Positions 51,135-59,475 of a stretch of 64,000 bases of DNA are shown in pieces. The notes beneath the pieces were generated by a model that was given only the letters and a program-made list of their open reading frames with translations, was not told where the DNA came from and ran no database searches. The DNA comes from JADJPO01 sp046330955 (lineage in GTDB: Bacteria > Actinomycetota > Actinomycetes > Actinomycetales > Kineosporiaceae). A program made the position numbers and the translations under genes. Where the stretch lies: positions 1-64,000 of the forward strand of contig JAXLRT010000009.1 in the NCBI GenBank assembly GCA_046330955.1. Reading direction: 5' to 3'. Each line of letters begins with the position of its first letter. Position 1 is the stretch's first letter.

Positions 51135-52067
51135 TCAGCCCTTGAGACCGCCGGCGAGCAGACCGCGGACGAAGTAGCGCTGCAGCGAGATGAACACGCC
51201 CATCGGCACGATCATCGACACGAACGCACCGGCCGTGAGCCGCTGCCACTCCGATCCGCGGGTACCGGCCAGGTCGGCCAGGGCCGCGGTCAGGGGCTTG
51301 GTCTCGGTGGTACCGAACACCAGACCGACGAGCAGGTCGTTCCAGATGTAGAGGAACTGGAAGATCCCGATCGAGGCGATCGCCGGCACGATCAGTGGCA
51401 ACACGATGCTCCGGAAGATCCGGGCGTGGTCGGCGCCGTCGACCCGGGCCGCCTCCATGAGCTCACCGGGCAGGTCGCTCATGAAGTTGTGCAACAGGTA
51501 GGTCACCAGCGGCATACCGAAGCACACGTGGGCGATCCAGATCGTCATGAACTTGCCGGTGCCCTGGGGGTCGAGCTGGCTGAACGGGAACCAGGACGAG
51601 AAGATCTTGAGCAACGGCACCAGGGCCATCTGCAACGGCACGATCTGCAGCGCGAACATCGCGATGAAGACCCAGTCGCGCAGCCGCCACCGCATCCACG
51701 ACAGCGCGTAGGCCGCCAGCGCGCCGAAGAACAGCGAGAACAGCACCGACGGCAGGGTGATCACCAGCGAGTTGAGGAAGAAGTTCGCCAGCCGGCCGCT
51801 GCTCGTGGCCCCGAAGAGCACCTCCCGGTAGTTGTCGAGGGTGAACGAGGGGCTGGTGAAGGCCTTCCACCAGCCGGTGCTCTTGATCTCCTTCTCGGGC
51901 CGGAACGACGAGAGCGCCAGGCCGAAGGTCGGGATCGTCCAGATGATCGCGATGATCACCGCGACCAGGGACGCCACCGGGTTCGACATCTTCTTCTTGA
52001 CCCGCCCGGCGGCGGCGTTCGCTGCCCCCGTTGCGGTGGTTACGGGAGGGGTGACCGTGGCGCTCAT
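51135..52067 (-). CDS. Sugar ABC transporter permease, MalG-type
   Basis: 310 residues, ATG 52067, overlapping the upstream permease stop (ATGA). Six hydrophobic segments. The EAA loop is ELMEAARVDGADHARIFRSI VLPLIVPA (~195-220), the contact site for the ATPase. CUT1 family (di-/oligosaccharide uptake). No ATPase gene is in the cluster, so a shared MsiK-type ATPase elsewhere probably powers it. Confidence 0.9.
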   Translation of the reverse strand: MSATVTPPVTTATGAANAAAGRVKKKMSNPVASLVAVIIAIIWTIPTFGLALSSFRPEKEIKSTGWWKAFTSPSFTLDNYREVLFGATSSGRLANFFLNSLVITLPSVLFSLFFGALAAYALSWMRWRLRDWVFIAMFALQIVPLQMALVPLLKIFSSWFPFSQLDPQGTGKFMTIWIAHVCFGMPLVTYLLHNFMSDLPGELMEAARVDGADHARIFRSIVLPLIVPAIASIGIFQFLYIWNDLLVGLVFGTTETKPLTAALADLAGTRGSEWQRLTAGAFVSMIVPMGVFISLQRYFVRGLLAGGLKG

Positions 52068-53038
52068 CGTGCCTCCAACCTCTGACGGCGCTGCTGGCGC
52101 ACCTGGTAGATGACGACCGGGGTGACGAGCACGAACAGGAACACCGCCAGGGCGGAGCCCCAGCCCTGCTGGTTGCCGACGAAGGCGTAGAAGTACATAC
52201 CGTTGGCGACCACGCTGGTCTCGTAGTTGCCGCCGGTCATGGTGCGCACGATGTCGAAGACCTTGAGCACCCCGATGGTGATCGTCGTGAAGACCACCAC
52301 CACCGTCGGCCGGACCGTCGGCAACGTGATCTTCCAGAACATCTCCCACGCGTTGACGCCGTCGAGCCGGGCGGCCTCGATCATGTCGTTCGGGATGCCC
52401 TTGATCGCGGCAGAGAGCACGACCATCGAGAAGCCGGCCTGCACCCAGATCATGACGATGATGAGCAGGAAGGTGTTCCACGGGGCGTTGAGCAGCCACT
52501 GCTGGGTCTCGAACCCGAGCTTCTTGGTGATGGCGTTGAGCAGGCCGATCTGCTCGAACCGGGTGGCCTTGTAGGCGAAGACGAACTTCCAGATGATCGC
52601 CGCGGCCACACCGGAGATCGCCATCGGCAGGAAGACGAAGATCTTGGCCAGCGACTCGCGCTTCATCTTGTCGATGAGTAGGGCGTAGATGAGCCCGATG
52701 GCCACCGAGAGGATCGGGGTGAACAGCACCCAGATCGCCGTGTTGCGCACGTTCAGCAGGCCGTCGGGATCAGTGAAGATCCACTTGTAGTTGGCCAGGC
52801 CGACCCAGGATTCGCCCTTGGGATCCTTGAACGACAGCAGGAACGTGTTGATCGCCGGGTAGACCAGACCGAACGTGACGAACAGGATCGGCGGGGCGAT
52901 GAACCAGAAGATCTGAGCCTGGTCGCGGAAGAATTTCTTGGGCCAGTTGTCGACGATCAACATGATCGCAGCGGCCACGACGATGAAGGCGACGATGCCC
53001 ACGACCAGCATCGTGACTTTTGGTGCCCAGTTCTCCAT
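52064..53038 (-). CDS. Sugar ABC transporter permease, MalF-type
   Basis: 324 residues; ATG 53038 with GAGGAGG upstream. It has six to eight hydrophobic segments, beginning with an extra N-terminal pair (VTMLVVGIVAFIVVAAAIML). The EAA loop is DMIEAARLDGVNAWEMFWKI TLPTVRP. It forms the membrane channel with the MalG-type partner encoded immediately downstream. It is separated from the binding-protein gene by a 168-base gap with a strong hairpin. Confidence 0.9.
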   Translation of the reverse strand: MENWAPKVTMLVVGIVAFIVVAAAIMLIVDNWPKKFFRDQAQIFWFIAPPILFVTFGLVYPAINTFLLSFKDPKGESWVGLANYKWIFTDPDGLLNVRNTAIWVLFTPILSVAIGLIYALLIDKMKRESLAKIFVFLPMAISGVAAAIIWKFVFAYKATRFEQIGLLNAITKKLGFETQQWLLNAPWNTFLLIIVMIWVQAGFSMVVLSAAIKGIPNDMIEAARLDGVNAWEMFWKITLPTVRPTVVVVFTTITIGVLKVFDIVRTMTGGNYETSVVANGMYFYAFVGNQQGWGSALAVFLFVLVTPVVIYQVRQQRRQRLEAR

Positions 53039-53141
53039 GCTTGTCCTCCTCGACGGAAAGAGCTGGCGGGACGTGGAGGTCACGTCCTGGGCGCGAGGCG
53101 GGTACGACCCGGGCGCGCCCGGTTCTGGCCTGCAGTTGGCT

Positions 53142-53180
53142 GACGGTGGCCGCGGGGCGTCATGCTCCGCGGCCACCGTC
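53142..53180. terminator. Perfect 14-bp hairpin between binding protein and permease genes
   Basis: GACGGTGGCCGCGG (53142-53155) and CCGCGGCCACCGTC (53167-53180) are perfectly complementary with an 11-base loop, 26 bases after the binding-protein stop on the minus strand. It is the usual position of a partial terminator or 3' stabiliser that keeps binding-protein transcripts in excess over permease transcripts. Confidence 0.75.
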
Positions 53181-53206
53181 GGACGATCACCGACGAGTCG
53201 AACTCG

Positions 53207-54607
53207 TCAGCTCTTCGGCCAGGAGGCCTCGATGGCACCGGTCACGGTCTTGGTGTCCGCACCGGTGATCCAGTTGACCATGCCCTTCCAGAACGTCCCG
53301 GCGCCGACCGCGGCCGGCATCAGGTCCGAGGCGTCGAACCGGAAGACGGTGGTCGGGTCCTGCAGGATCTTGACCGACAGCTGCTGGATCGGGTTCGGCT
53401 TCTGGTCGGTGACCGTCAGCACGTTCTCGACCTTGAGCTGCTTGTTCGGCGTGATCCAGTCACCGAGCTTGGCCTTCTCGTTCACCCAGTTGGCGTCCTG
53501 CAGGTAGAGCTGCACCGCCTGGGTCTCGGGCTTGTCGTTGAACGCGGCGAGGAACTCGCCACCGCCCAGCACCGGCTTGCCCTTGGAGGCGTCGACCGGC
53601 GGCAGGTAGAAGGCGAAGACGTCGCCGTCCTCGGCGACGTTCGTCCCCTTCGGCCACTGGTTGGCGTAGAAGGAGGCCTGACGGTGCAGCGCGCACTGAC
53701 CCTCGATGATCGGCTTGCCGCCGTCCTGGAACGCGGTGGTGACGATCGACTTGACGTCGCCGTAGCCGCCGTTCATGTACTTCTCGTTCTTGAGGATCGC
53801 GCCCGCCTTGTCGAAGGCGTCGATGACCTTGGGGTCGTTGAACGGGATCTTGTGCTGGTACCACTGGTCGTAGACGTCCGGCCCCTGGGTGCGGAGCGTG
53901 ATGTCCTCGATCCAGTCGGTGCCCGGCCAACCGGTCGCGTCACCGGACTCGAAGCCTGCGCACCACGGCTTGTCGACCTTGCCGCTGGCGGCGATCGTGT
54001 CGCTCAGCTTGAGCAGCTCGTCCCAGGTTGTCGGCACGGTCCAGCCGTTGTCCTTGAACATCTTGGGCGAGTACCAGACGAACGACTTGACGTTGGCGCC
54101 GAGCGGCGGCGCGTAGAACGTGCCGCCGATGGTGCCGTACGCCAGCCAGTCCTTGGAGAAGTTGGCCTCGGAGGCGGCCTTCACCTTCTCCGACGCGGGC
54201 TTGACGGCCTTGAGGCCGACCAGCGTCTGCAGCAGGCCCGGCTGCGGGATCGGGGCCAGGTCGGGGGCGTTGTTGCCCTTGACCCGCACCTGCAGCTGGG
54301 TCTCGAACTCGCCCGAGCCGTTCCACTGGATGTCGATCCCGGTGCACTTCTGGAAGGCCTCGAAGGACTTCTCGAAACGCTCCGCCTCGACGTCGCGGAT
54401 GGAGGTGTAGATCTCGACCTTCTTGCCCTCGAACTTGCCATAGTCGGCGAACGCGGCACAGTCGCCGCTCGCGCCGGCGGCGGACGACGCCGCGCCCGAC
54501 GTGCTGGCGGATCCACCACTGGAGCCGCTGCACGCCGACAGGGCGAGGGCGACACCGAGGGTGGTCGCGACGGCGGTCGAACCGCGCCGATATGTACGTG
54601 CTGCCAT
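53207..54607 (-). CDS. Sugar ABC transporter substrate-binding lipoprotein
   Basis: 466 residues, ATG 54607 after GGAGAGGAAACTC. The lipobox LSAC places the lipidated Cys at ~26, followed by a Ser/Gly/Ala linker. The mature protein is a SBP_bac_8-type two-lobe binder: GKKVEIYTSIRDVEAERFEK SFEAFQKCTG, FVWYSPKMFKDNGW, TTWDELLKLSDTIAASGK, WPGTDWIEDI, KGTNVAEDGDVFAFYLPPVD. It is first in the uptake operon, and the adjacent hydrolase suggests an alpha-galactoside or related substrate. Confidence 0.9.
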   Translation of the reverse strand: MAARTYRRGSTAVATTLGVALALSACSGSSGGSASTSGAASSAAGASGDCAAFADYGKFEGKKVEIYTSIRDVEAERFEKSFEAFQKCTGIDIQWNGSGEFETQLQVRVKGNNAPDLAPIPQPGLLQTLVGLKAVKPASEKVKAASEANFSKDWLAYGTIGGTFYAPPLGANVKSFVWYSPKMFKDNGWTVPTTWDELLKLSDTIAASGKVDKPWCAGFESGDATGWPGTDWIEDITLRTQGPDVYDQWYQHKIPFNDPKVIDAFDKAGAILKNEKYMNGGYGDVKSIVTTAFQDGGKPIIEGQCALHRQASFYANQWPKGTNVAEDGDVFAFYLPPVDASKGKPVLGGGEFLAAFNDKPETQAVQLYLQDANWVNEKAKLGDWITPNKQLKVENVLTVTDQKPNPIQQLSVKILQDPTTVFRFDASDLMPAAVGAGTFWKGMVNWITGADTKTVTGAIEASWPKS

Positions 54608-54667
54608 GAGTTTCCTCTCCGTCCAACGACGACCCGGACGGCGTCGCCCGGTTTGCGTGTCGGCGCT

Positions 54668-54696
54668 ATGTAAACGATTTCGTGGCGCCGTGGCAA
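54668..54696 (-). promoter_or_regulatory. Candidate promoter with LacI/cre-like operator
   Basis: TGTAAACGATTTCG (54669-54682) matches 13 of 14 positions of the LacI-family/cre consensus TGWAANCGNTNWCA. On the minus strand it overlaps a candidate -10 TTACAT (54673-54668) that lies 17 bases from TTGCCA (54696-54691) as -35. It is about 60 bases upstream of the binding-protein ATG. Control by a LacI-type sugar repressor is inferred; no such gene is in the window. Confidence 0.55.
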
Positions 54697-54824
54697 CTGC
54701 GAGGGAGCACCAATGCCATAACGATTGGGTCACGTCATGATGTGTCCCCTGCCACCGCCGTTCCAGGCACCCTCCGAGGGCCGGATCGAGGCCGGACCAG
54801 GGTAGGTCCTCGACGCTCCAAGGG

Positions 54825-56381
54825 TCAGTCGCCGAAGGGCCAGCCACCGTCCGGGCCGGCCCAGTCATAGCTCTGGCGGTGCGCTCCCAGCTGCCACTGC
54901 GAGGGCGTGGCCGACGCCGTCCAGTCCAGCGGTACGGCGAGCGGCGACCCGGACGATGCCAGGGTGAAGGCGTCACGGAGCGTCGCGGCCACCGCCGGGG
55001 TGCGCGAGGCGGGATCCACCGAGACGAAGGCCGGCGTCCCGCTGGCCGTGAGCAGGTGAAGCCACTGCACGGCCTGGCGCCACGGCAGCTCGGAGGTGAT
55101 CGGTGCGACGTCGGCGTCCACCGCGTACAGCGCCCCGTGCTGGGCGGCCCGGAACGCCAGGGAGTTGACCGCCATCCGCCGAGTGCGGTTCCACGAGCGG
55201 CCCGAGGCGTCGTCCCCGATGCGTTGCAGCTCGGCGTGGCCCGCCACCAGATGGCCGAAGGCGTTGCAGCCCATGAGCATCGTGGGCCCCGAGGCCTCGC
55301 GCATCGTGGCGTACAGCTGCGTGATGATCTCGGCCGTGGTGCGGTGGCGATCGGCGAACGACCAGCCGTCGTCCGTGATGCCGCCTCCCATCTGAAATCC
55401 CCAACGGCCCAGCAGGTCCCACACGGTGAAGTCGTGTTTGACCAGGGTGTAACTCCAGCCGGCGAAGCGCTGCAGTTGCTCGCGGATGCTCGCCAGCACC
55501 TCGGGCACGCTCGGATCCATCGCACCGCCGCCGCGAGCCAGCCGCCAGCGGTCGCGATGTTCGGGTAGCGGGGTGAGCGGGCGATACCACAGGCCGGGGC
55601 GAACCCCACTCTCACGCAATCGCTGTGCCAGCTCGCCGATGTGGCCGAAGCGATGATTGCCGATCCACGGACCGTGGCCCAGCCCCCCGGCGGACCACCC
55701 GTCGTCCACCACCAGGTAGGGACGGTTGTCGGCGTCCCCGGCCGCTCGCGAGGTGAACTCGGCCAGAGCGATAATGCTCGCTGCGGTGGAGGTTCCGAGG
55801 GCGTAGTGCCAGTCGTTGGCGCCGTACACCAGGTGTGCCGGCAACCGGGGCGCCGGACTCATCGCGTGACAGAGCCGGCGCTGGACGGCGAAGGCGGTTT
55901 CGTCGTCCTCGCCCTCGACCATCACCACGTCGCAGACCGCCAGGGTGCGCTCGCCGAGCCGGATCGCGGTCCCGCCGTTACGGACGTCGGCCCACAACGA
56001 GATCCCGGAGCGGTCGGCGGTCCAGAAACACAACGCGCCGGGTCCGACCCGGACGCCGTACCCGGTGGTCGACCGATCGGTGGCCGCGAGGAACGACCAC
56101 GGCATCACCCGCTCGGCGCGCTCGGGCCGCCAGCCGAGATCGCCGTACGAGCGTTCCCAGACGTCGGGCAGGTAACTGCGGACGGCGCTGGCGTCGCCGC
56201 GCCAGCGCAGCACCACCCGGCTCACCGCCGCGGTGCCGCTCAGCCTCACCTGCAGGACGCCGTCCACGAGGTCGGTTGCCAGGTGCAGCGTCGCGGCGTC
56301 CAGCATGATCTCGGTCTCGCCGTCGAAGGCGCGCACCAGATCGGGGACGCGCAGGACGTCCACTCCGGGACCGGTGCTCAT
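54825..56381 (-). CDS. Putative clan GH-D glycoside hydrolase (alpha-galactosidase-like, GH36-type)
   Basis: 518 residues, ATG 56381, overlapping the phosphatase stop by four bases. An N-terminal beta-rich part (~1-170) precedes a barrel with PYLVVDDGWSAGGLG, GVRPGLWYRPLTPLPEHR, and YTLVKHDFTVWDLLGRWGFQ, where the Asp of VKHDF is the probable nucleophile, then GPTMLMGCNAFGHL and ALYAVDADVAP. It is cytoplasmic (no signal peptide), fitting hydrolysis of an imported galactoside or similar sugar. The exact GH family and specificity are inferred. Confidence 0.65.
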   Translation of the reverse strand: MSTGPGVDVLRVPDLVRAFDGETEIMLDAATLHLATDLVDGVLQVRLSGTAAVSRVVLRWRGDASAVRSYLPDVWERSYGDLGWRPERAERVMPWSFLAATDRSTTGYGVRVGPGALCFWTADRSGISLWADVRNGGTAIRLGERTLAVCDVVMVEGEDDETAFAVQRRLCHAMSPAPRLPAHLVYGANDWHYALGTSTAASIIALAEFTSRAAGDADNRPYLVVDDGWSAGGLGHGPWIGNHRFGHIGELAQRLRESGVRPGLWYRPLTPLPEHRDRWRLARGGGAMDPSVPEVLASIREQLQRFAGWSYTLVKHDFTVWDLLGRWGFQMGGGITDDGWSFADRHRTTAEIITQLYATMREASGPTMLMGCNAFGHLVAGHAELQRIGDDASGRSWNRTRRMAVNSLAFRAAQHGALYAVDADVAPITSELPWRQAVQWLHLLTASGTPAFVSVDPASRTPAVAATLRDAFTLASSGSPLAVPLDWTASATPSQWQLGAHRQSYDWAGPDGGWPFGD

Positions 56382-56812
56382 CCGGCCGACCCCGGCGTGG
56401 CGTTCAACCGGCCGATCCACCAACGTTGCCACGGGGTTTCGACCGCTCGGGGGTGGTATGCACGGCGTACCCACGGCACCGCCTCGGCGGCAGGGAGCCC
56501 ATCCAGGACGGCCAGGGCTGCCAGGGCGGTGCCGGTGCGGCCGATGCCGCCGGCGCAGCCGACCTCGATCCGCTGCCCGTTGCGCGCTCGGTGCAGGGCC
56601 TCGGTGAGGGCGGCCAGGGCGTCCTGGCGATCGGTCGGCAACCAGAAGTCCGGCCACCGGATCCGCCGATGCTCCCAGGGCGGGGGATCGGCCGGGGCGA
56701 GCATCAGGGTCAGGTCGGCCGGGCTCGGTGGTGGGCGCCGCAGGCTGCGGCCTCGCACGGTGGCGCCGCCGGGCAGGGTCACGACTCCGTCGAGGCGGTC
56801 CCAGGCGGTCAT
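56378..56812 (-). CDS. Small dual-specificity/tyrosine phosphatase-like protein
   Basis: 144 residues, ATG 56812. The P-loop IEVGCAGGIGRTGTALAALA contains C-x5-R (CAGGIGR), with Gly where the signature usually has His before the Cys. The upstream segment PDFWLPTDRQDALAALTEAL could supply the acid loop. Members of this family dephosphorylate proteins or small molecules. It is coupled to the hydrolase gene and 27 bases downstream of the cyclase gene, so all three may share a transcript. Confidence 0.75.
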   Translation of the reverse strand: MTAWDRLDGVVTLPGGATVRGRSLRRPPPSPADLTLMLAPADPPPWEHRRIRWPDFWLPTDRQDALAALTEALHRARNGQRIEVGCAGGIGRTGTALAALAVLDGLPAAEAVPWVRRAYHPRAVETPWQRWWIGRLNATPGSAG

Positions 56813-56839
56813 GGACCGAGGTTAGCCAGGATCGGGTCG

Positions 56840-58483
56840 TCAGCTCGCCGGGGGGCCTGACTCACCGCCGGACAGCGCCTCGCGAGCGGTCGAGGTGGGT
56901 CGTGGTTCGAAGTACACCTGCTTGCCGTGCACCCGATCCCGTCCGGCTTGCTTGGCCTCGTAGAGCAATTGGTCTGCCGCCCCGATGACGCGGTCCAGCT
57001 CGACGCTCCCCGGAGCGTTCACCACACCGGCGCTGAAGGTGACGGGGGTGCCGTCGGACAATTCGACCGAGGCGGTCACCTTCTGCCGCAACCGATCCAG
57101 CAGCAGGATGGCGCCGTCGAGATCGGTACCGGGGAGCATGATGGCGAATTCCTCACCACCCCAACGGCACAGCCGATCACTGACGCGAATGCTGGCGACC
57201 ATCACGGCCGCCACCTCGGCGAGCACCCGGTCACCCTCATGGTGACCGAACCGGTCGTTGATCTGCTTGAAATGGTCCAGGTCGATCAGGGCGAGGGACT
57301 GCTGCAGCGCGGTGCGTTCGGCCAAGCGGGACGTCGGCTCGACGTCCTCGACGAAGCCGCGCCGGTTGAGCACCCCCGTGAGGGGGTCGGTCCGGGTGAT
57401 CACGGTGACCGACGCCAGCGTTCGTCGCAGCAGCAGCATCAGGTAGAACGCCCCGACCAGGGCGCCCATGAGTCCCCACACATGGGCGGTGGAGCGAACC
57501 GCCCGCTCGACGAGCGTGCGCAGGTCGAGCTGGTGCAGCAGCACCACGCGCCCGTCGAGCAACGGGTGAACCGTCCACCACGTCGTGCCGATCCGGTGGA
57601 TGCCCTCCGACAGGCCCGCCAGCTCCGTGGCGACGTGCTCGCCGGGGTGCAGCGGGCCGATCCGGGCGATCAGGTTGCCGTCTCGGCCCACCAGCTGTGA
57701 GGTGCCGGCCGCCTCGCCCGCGCCGAGCATGGTGCGCAGCGTGCTGATGCCGATGTCGGCGCTGGCCACGCCGAGCAGGCGCTCGCCGTCCATCACCGGG
57801 TGCGACACCGTGATCATCAGACCCTTGCCGGCGCCGTCCTCGTACAGGTCGGTGACCACGGTCTCGTGGCGCGGGTTGACCGAGGGGATCGCCTCGGCCC
57901 AGAACGCGTTCTTGTACTGAGCGGGGTTCATCTGGAAATCGGCGACGGGCACCTTGGGCGCGAGGTACATGAAGTTGCTCGCCGAGGTGTAGTAGACCCA
58001 CACCGCCTCGGAGTCACGGGAGAGGTGCGCCTCGAACTGCCCGTCGAGGTTCAGGGCGGCAGTGATCTCGCGCCGCAGCGCCGGGGTCAGCGAGCGGGCG
58101 TCCCCGATCCCGGTGAGGGTGCCGATGCGCGAGGTCTGGCCACCGTCGGCGGCCACGCCCGACACGGCGTACACCTTGTGTTCCGGGTAATTGCGCAGAA
58201 AGCGCAGATCATCCTGCGGCAGGTCGACCTTGATCCAGCGTTGGACGCTGGCCGCCATGCCCTCGACCGTGCGGGCGTAGGCGTTGACGTTGCTGGTGAG
58301 CAGCGTGGCCCGCAGATTGACCACGGCGGCGTCGTTGACCGCGATGGTGCGAGCCTCGGCCAGCGAGAAACCGCTCGCCATGAGCAGGGCGATCAGGATG
58401 GCCAGGCCGAACAGCCACTTGTCGCGTCCCCCCAGACGTCGTCCGGACACGGTGCGGCGTCCGGGGTGTTCAGCGCTGAGCAC
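56840..58483 (-). CDS. CACHE-GGDEF diguanylate cyclase
   Basis: 547 residues. Membrane segment ~22-44, an extracytoplasmic dCACHE-like sensor (~45-320; FMYLAPKVPVADFQMNPAQY KNAFWAEA), and a second membrane segment ~335-358 (HVWGLMGALVGAFYLMLLLR). The GGDEF domain spans ~365-530, with DPLTGVLNRRGF, LIDLDHFKQINDRFGHHEGD and WGGEEF. RVSD lies five residues before GGEEF, an RxxD inhibitory site, so product inhibition is expected. It makes cyclic di-GMP in response to an external ligand. Confidence 0.9.
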   Translation of the reverse strand: MLSAEHPGRRTVSGRRLGGRDKWLFGLAILIALLMASGFSLAEARTIAVNDAAVVNLRATLLTSNVNAYARTVEGMAASVQRWIKVDLPQDDLRFLRNYPEHKVYAVSGVAADGGQTSRIGTLTGIGDARSLTPALRREITAALNLDGQFEAHLSRDSEAVWVYYTSASNFMYLAPKVPVADFQMNPAQYKNAFWAEAIPSVNPRHETVVTDLYEDGAGKGLMITVSHPVMDGERLLGVASADIGISTLRTMLGAGEAAGTSQLVGRDGNLIARIGPLHPGEHVATELAGLSEGIHRIGTTWWTVHPLLDGRVVLLHQLDLRTLVERAVRSTAHVWGLMGALVGAFYLMLLLRRTLASVTVITRTDPLTGVLNRRGFVEDVEPTSRLAERTALQQSLALIDLDHFKQINDRFGHHEGDRVLAEVAAVMVASIRVSDRLCRWGGEEFAIMLPGTDLDGAILLLDRLRQKVTASVELSDGTPVTFSAGVVNAPGSVELDRVIGAADQLLYEAKQAGRDRVHGKQVYFEPRPTSTAREALSGGESGPPAS

Positions 58484-58788
58484 CGAGGGACTCCTTCCGT
58501 CTCCGTTGGAGGGCCGCGCAGACCCTCGAACAGGTGTGTCGGCACGAGTGGGCGTTCCACTGAGCCGCCGGGGTGGGATTCACTCCGACCGTGCGGGGGC
58601 GGCCACGGCTTCCGGTGAGCGGACGGCGTCCGGCGGCACCCCTGCGGCGTCCGGCTCCGGCGCGACCCTGGGTAGGCTCGGGAAGCCGGGTCGAAGGTGC
58701 TCTGGCGGGGGACGACGCGCTGCCTCACGCTGGTGGCGGGATGGAGGATCGCCGTGCCGCACTCCGAGCCGGTACCGGTGAGCCGAGC
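58484..58788. other. Divergent intergenic region without a gene
   Basis: 305 bases between the leftward cyclase gene and the rightward phosphoribosyltransferase gene. Promoters for both are expected here; I could not pick convincing -35/-10 pairs. It contains short GC-rich direct repeats around GGCGTCCGGC (58625-58660). An in-frame upstream ATG at 58741 could extend the phosphoribosyltransferase by 16 residues. Confidence 0.5.
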
Positions 58789-59466
58789 ATGACCTTCAGT
58801 GATCGCGTGGACGCCGGCCGACGGCTGGCCGAGCGGCTTCAGTGGCTTCGTGGCGAGGATGTCGTCGTCCTCGGGCTTCCGCGGGGCGGAGTGGTGGTGG
58901 CCTATGAGGTGGCCGCCGCCCTCGATGCCCCTCTGGACGTGATCGTGGTGCGCAAACTGGGCGTTCCCTGGCAACCCGAACTGGCGATGGGGGCGATCGG
59001 TGAGGGCGGTGTCCGGGTGGTGAATCAGCGGGTCGTCCGCGAGATGGGCGCCTCGACCGAGGTGCTCCAGACCACCGAGGTGGTCGAATGCGAGGCGCTG
59101 AGCCGGCGGCTGGCCATGGTGCGGGCCGATCACCCCCGCGTCTCGATCCTCGGGCGGCTGGCGGTGATCGTGGACGACGGGATCGCCACCGGTGCAACCG
59201 CCGTGGCGGCGTGTCAGGTGGCACGGGCACAGGGCGCCCGCCGCGTGGTGCTGGCGACCCCGGTGGCGCCGCGGCATCGGCGATCCGAACTGCTGGCGGT
59301 GGCCGACTCGGTGGTATGCGTCGACGAACCGCGTGAACTGGCCTCCGTCGGATCGGCGTACGAGGACTTCGGCGTGACCTACGACGAGACGGTGCTGGAA
59401 CTGCTGGCTCGTCGCCGTGCCGACCTCGAGGCTTCCGCTCCATCGGTCACCAGGGGCACCCACTAG
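58789..59466 (+). CDS. Phosphoribosyltransferase-family protein
   Basis: 225 residues from ATG 58789. The PRTase fold has VVVLGLPRGGVVVAYEVAAA near the start and the PRPP-binding motif LAVIVDDGIATGATAVAACQ at ~125-145. Other conserved parts are VVRKLGVPWQPELAMGAIGE and VNQRVVREMG. This family is close to predicted phosphoribosyltransferases that elsewhere are fused to dienelactone hydrolase-like domains. The base specificity is unknown. It lies nine bases before argG, so it is co-transcribed. Confidence 0.8.
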   Translation: MTFSDRVDAGRRLAERLQWLRGEDVVVLGLPRGGVVVAYEVAAALDAPLDVIVVRKLGVPWQPELAMGAIGEGGVRVVNQRVVREMGASTEVLQTTEVVECEALSRRLAMVRADHPRVSILGRLAVIVDDGIATGATAVAACQVARAQGARRVVLATPVAPRHRRSELLAVADSVVCVDEPRELASVGSAYEDFGVTYDETVLELLARRRADLEASAPSVTRGTH

Positions 59467-59475
59467 GCTGGCGGC

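Noticed and set aside
58484..58788. Cyclic di-GMP riboswitch upstream of the CACHE-GGDEF gene
   Set aside because: The leader on the minus strand lacks the conserved GEMM-type core sequences and tetraloop receptor arrangement that I would expect.
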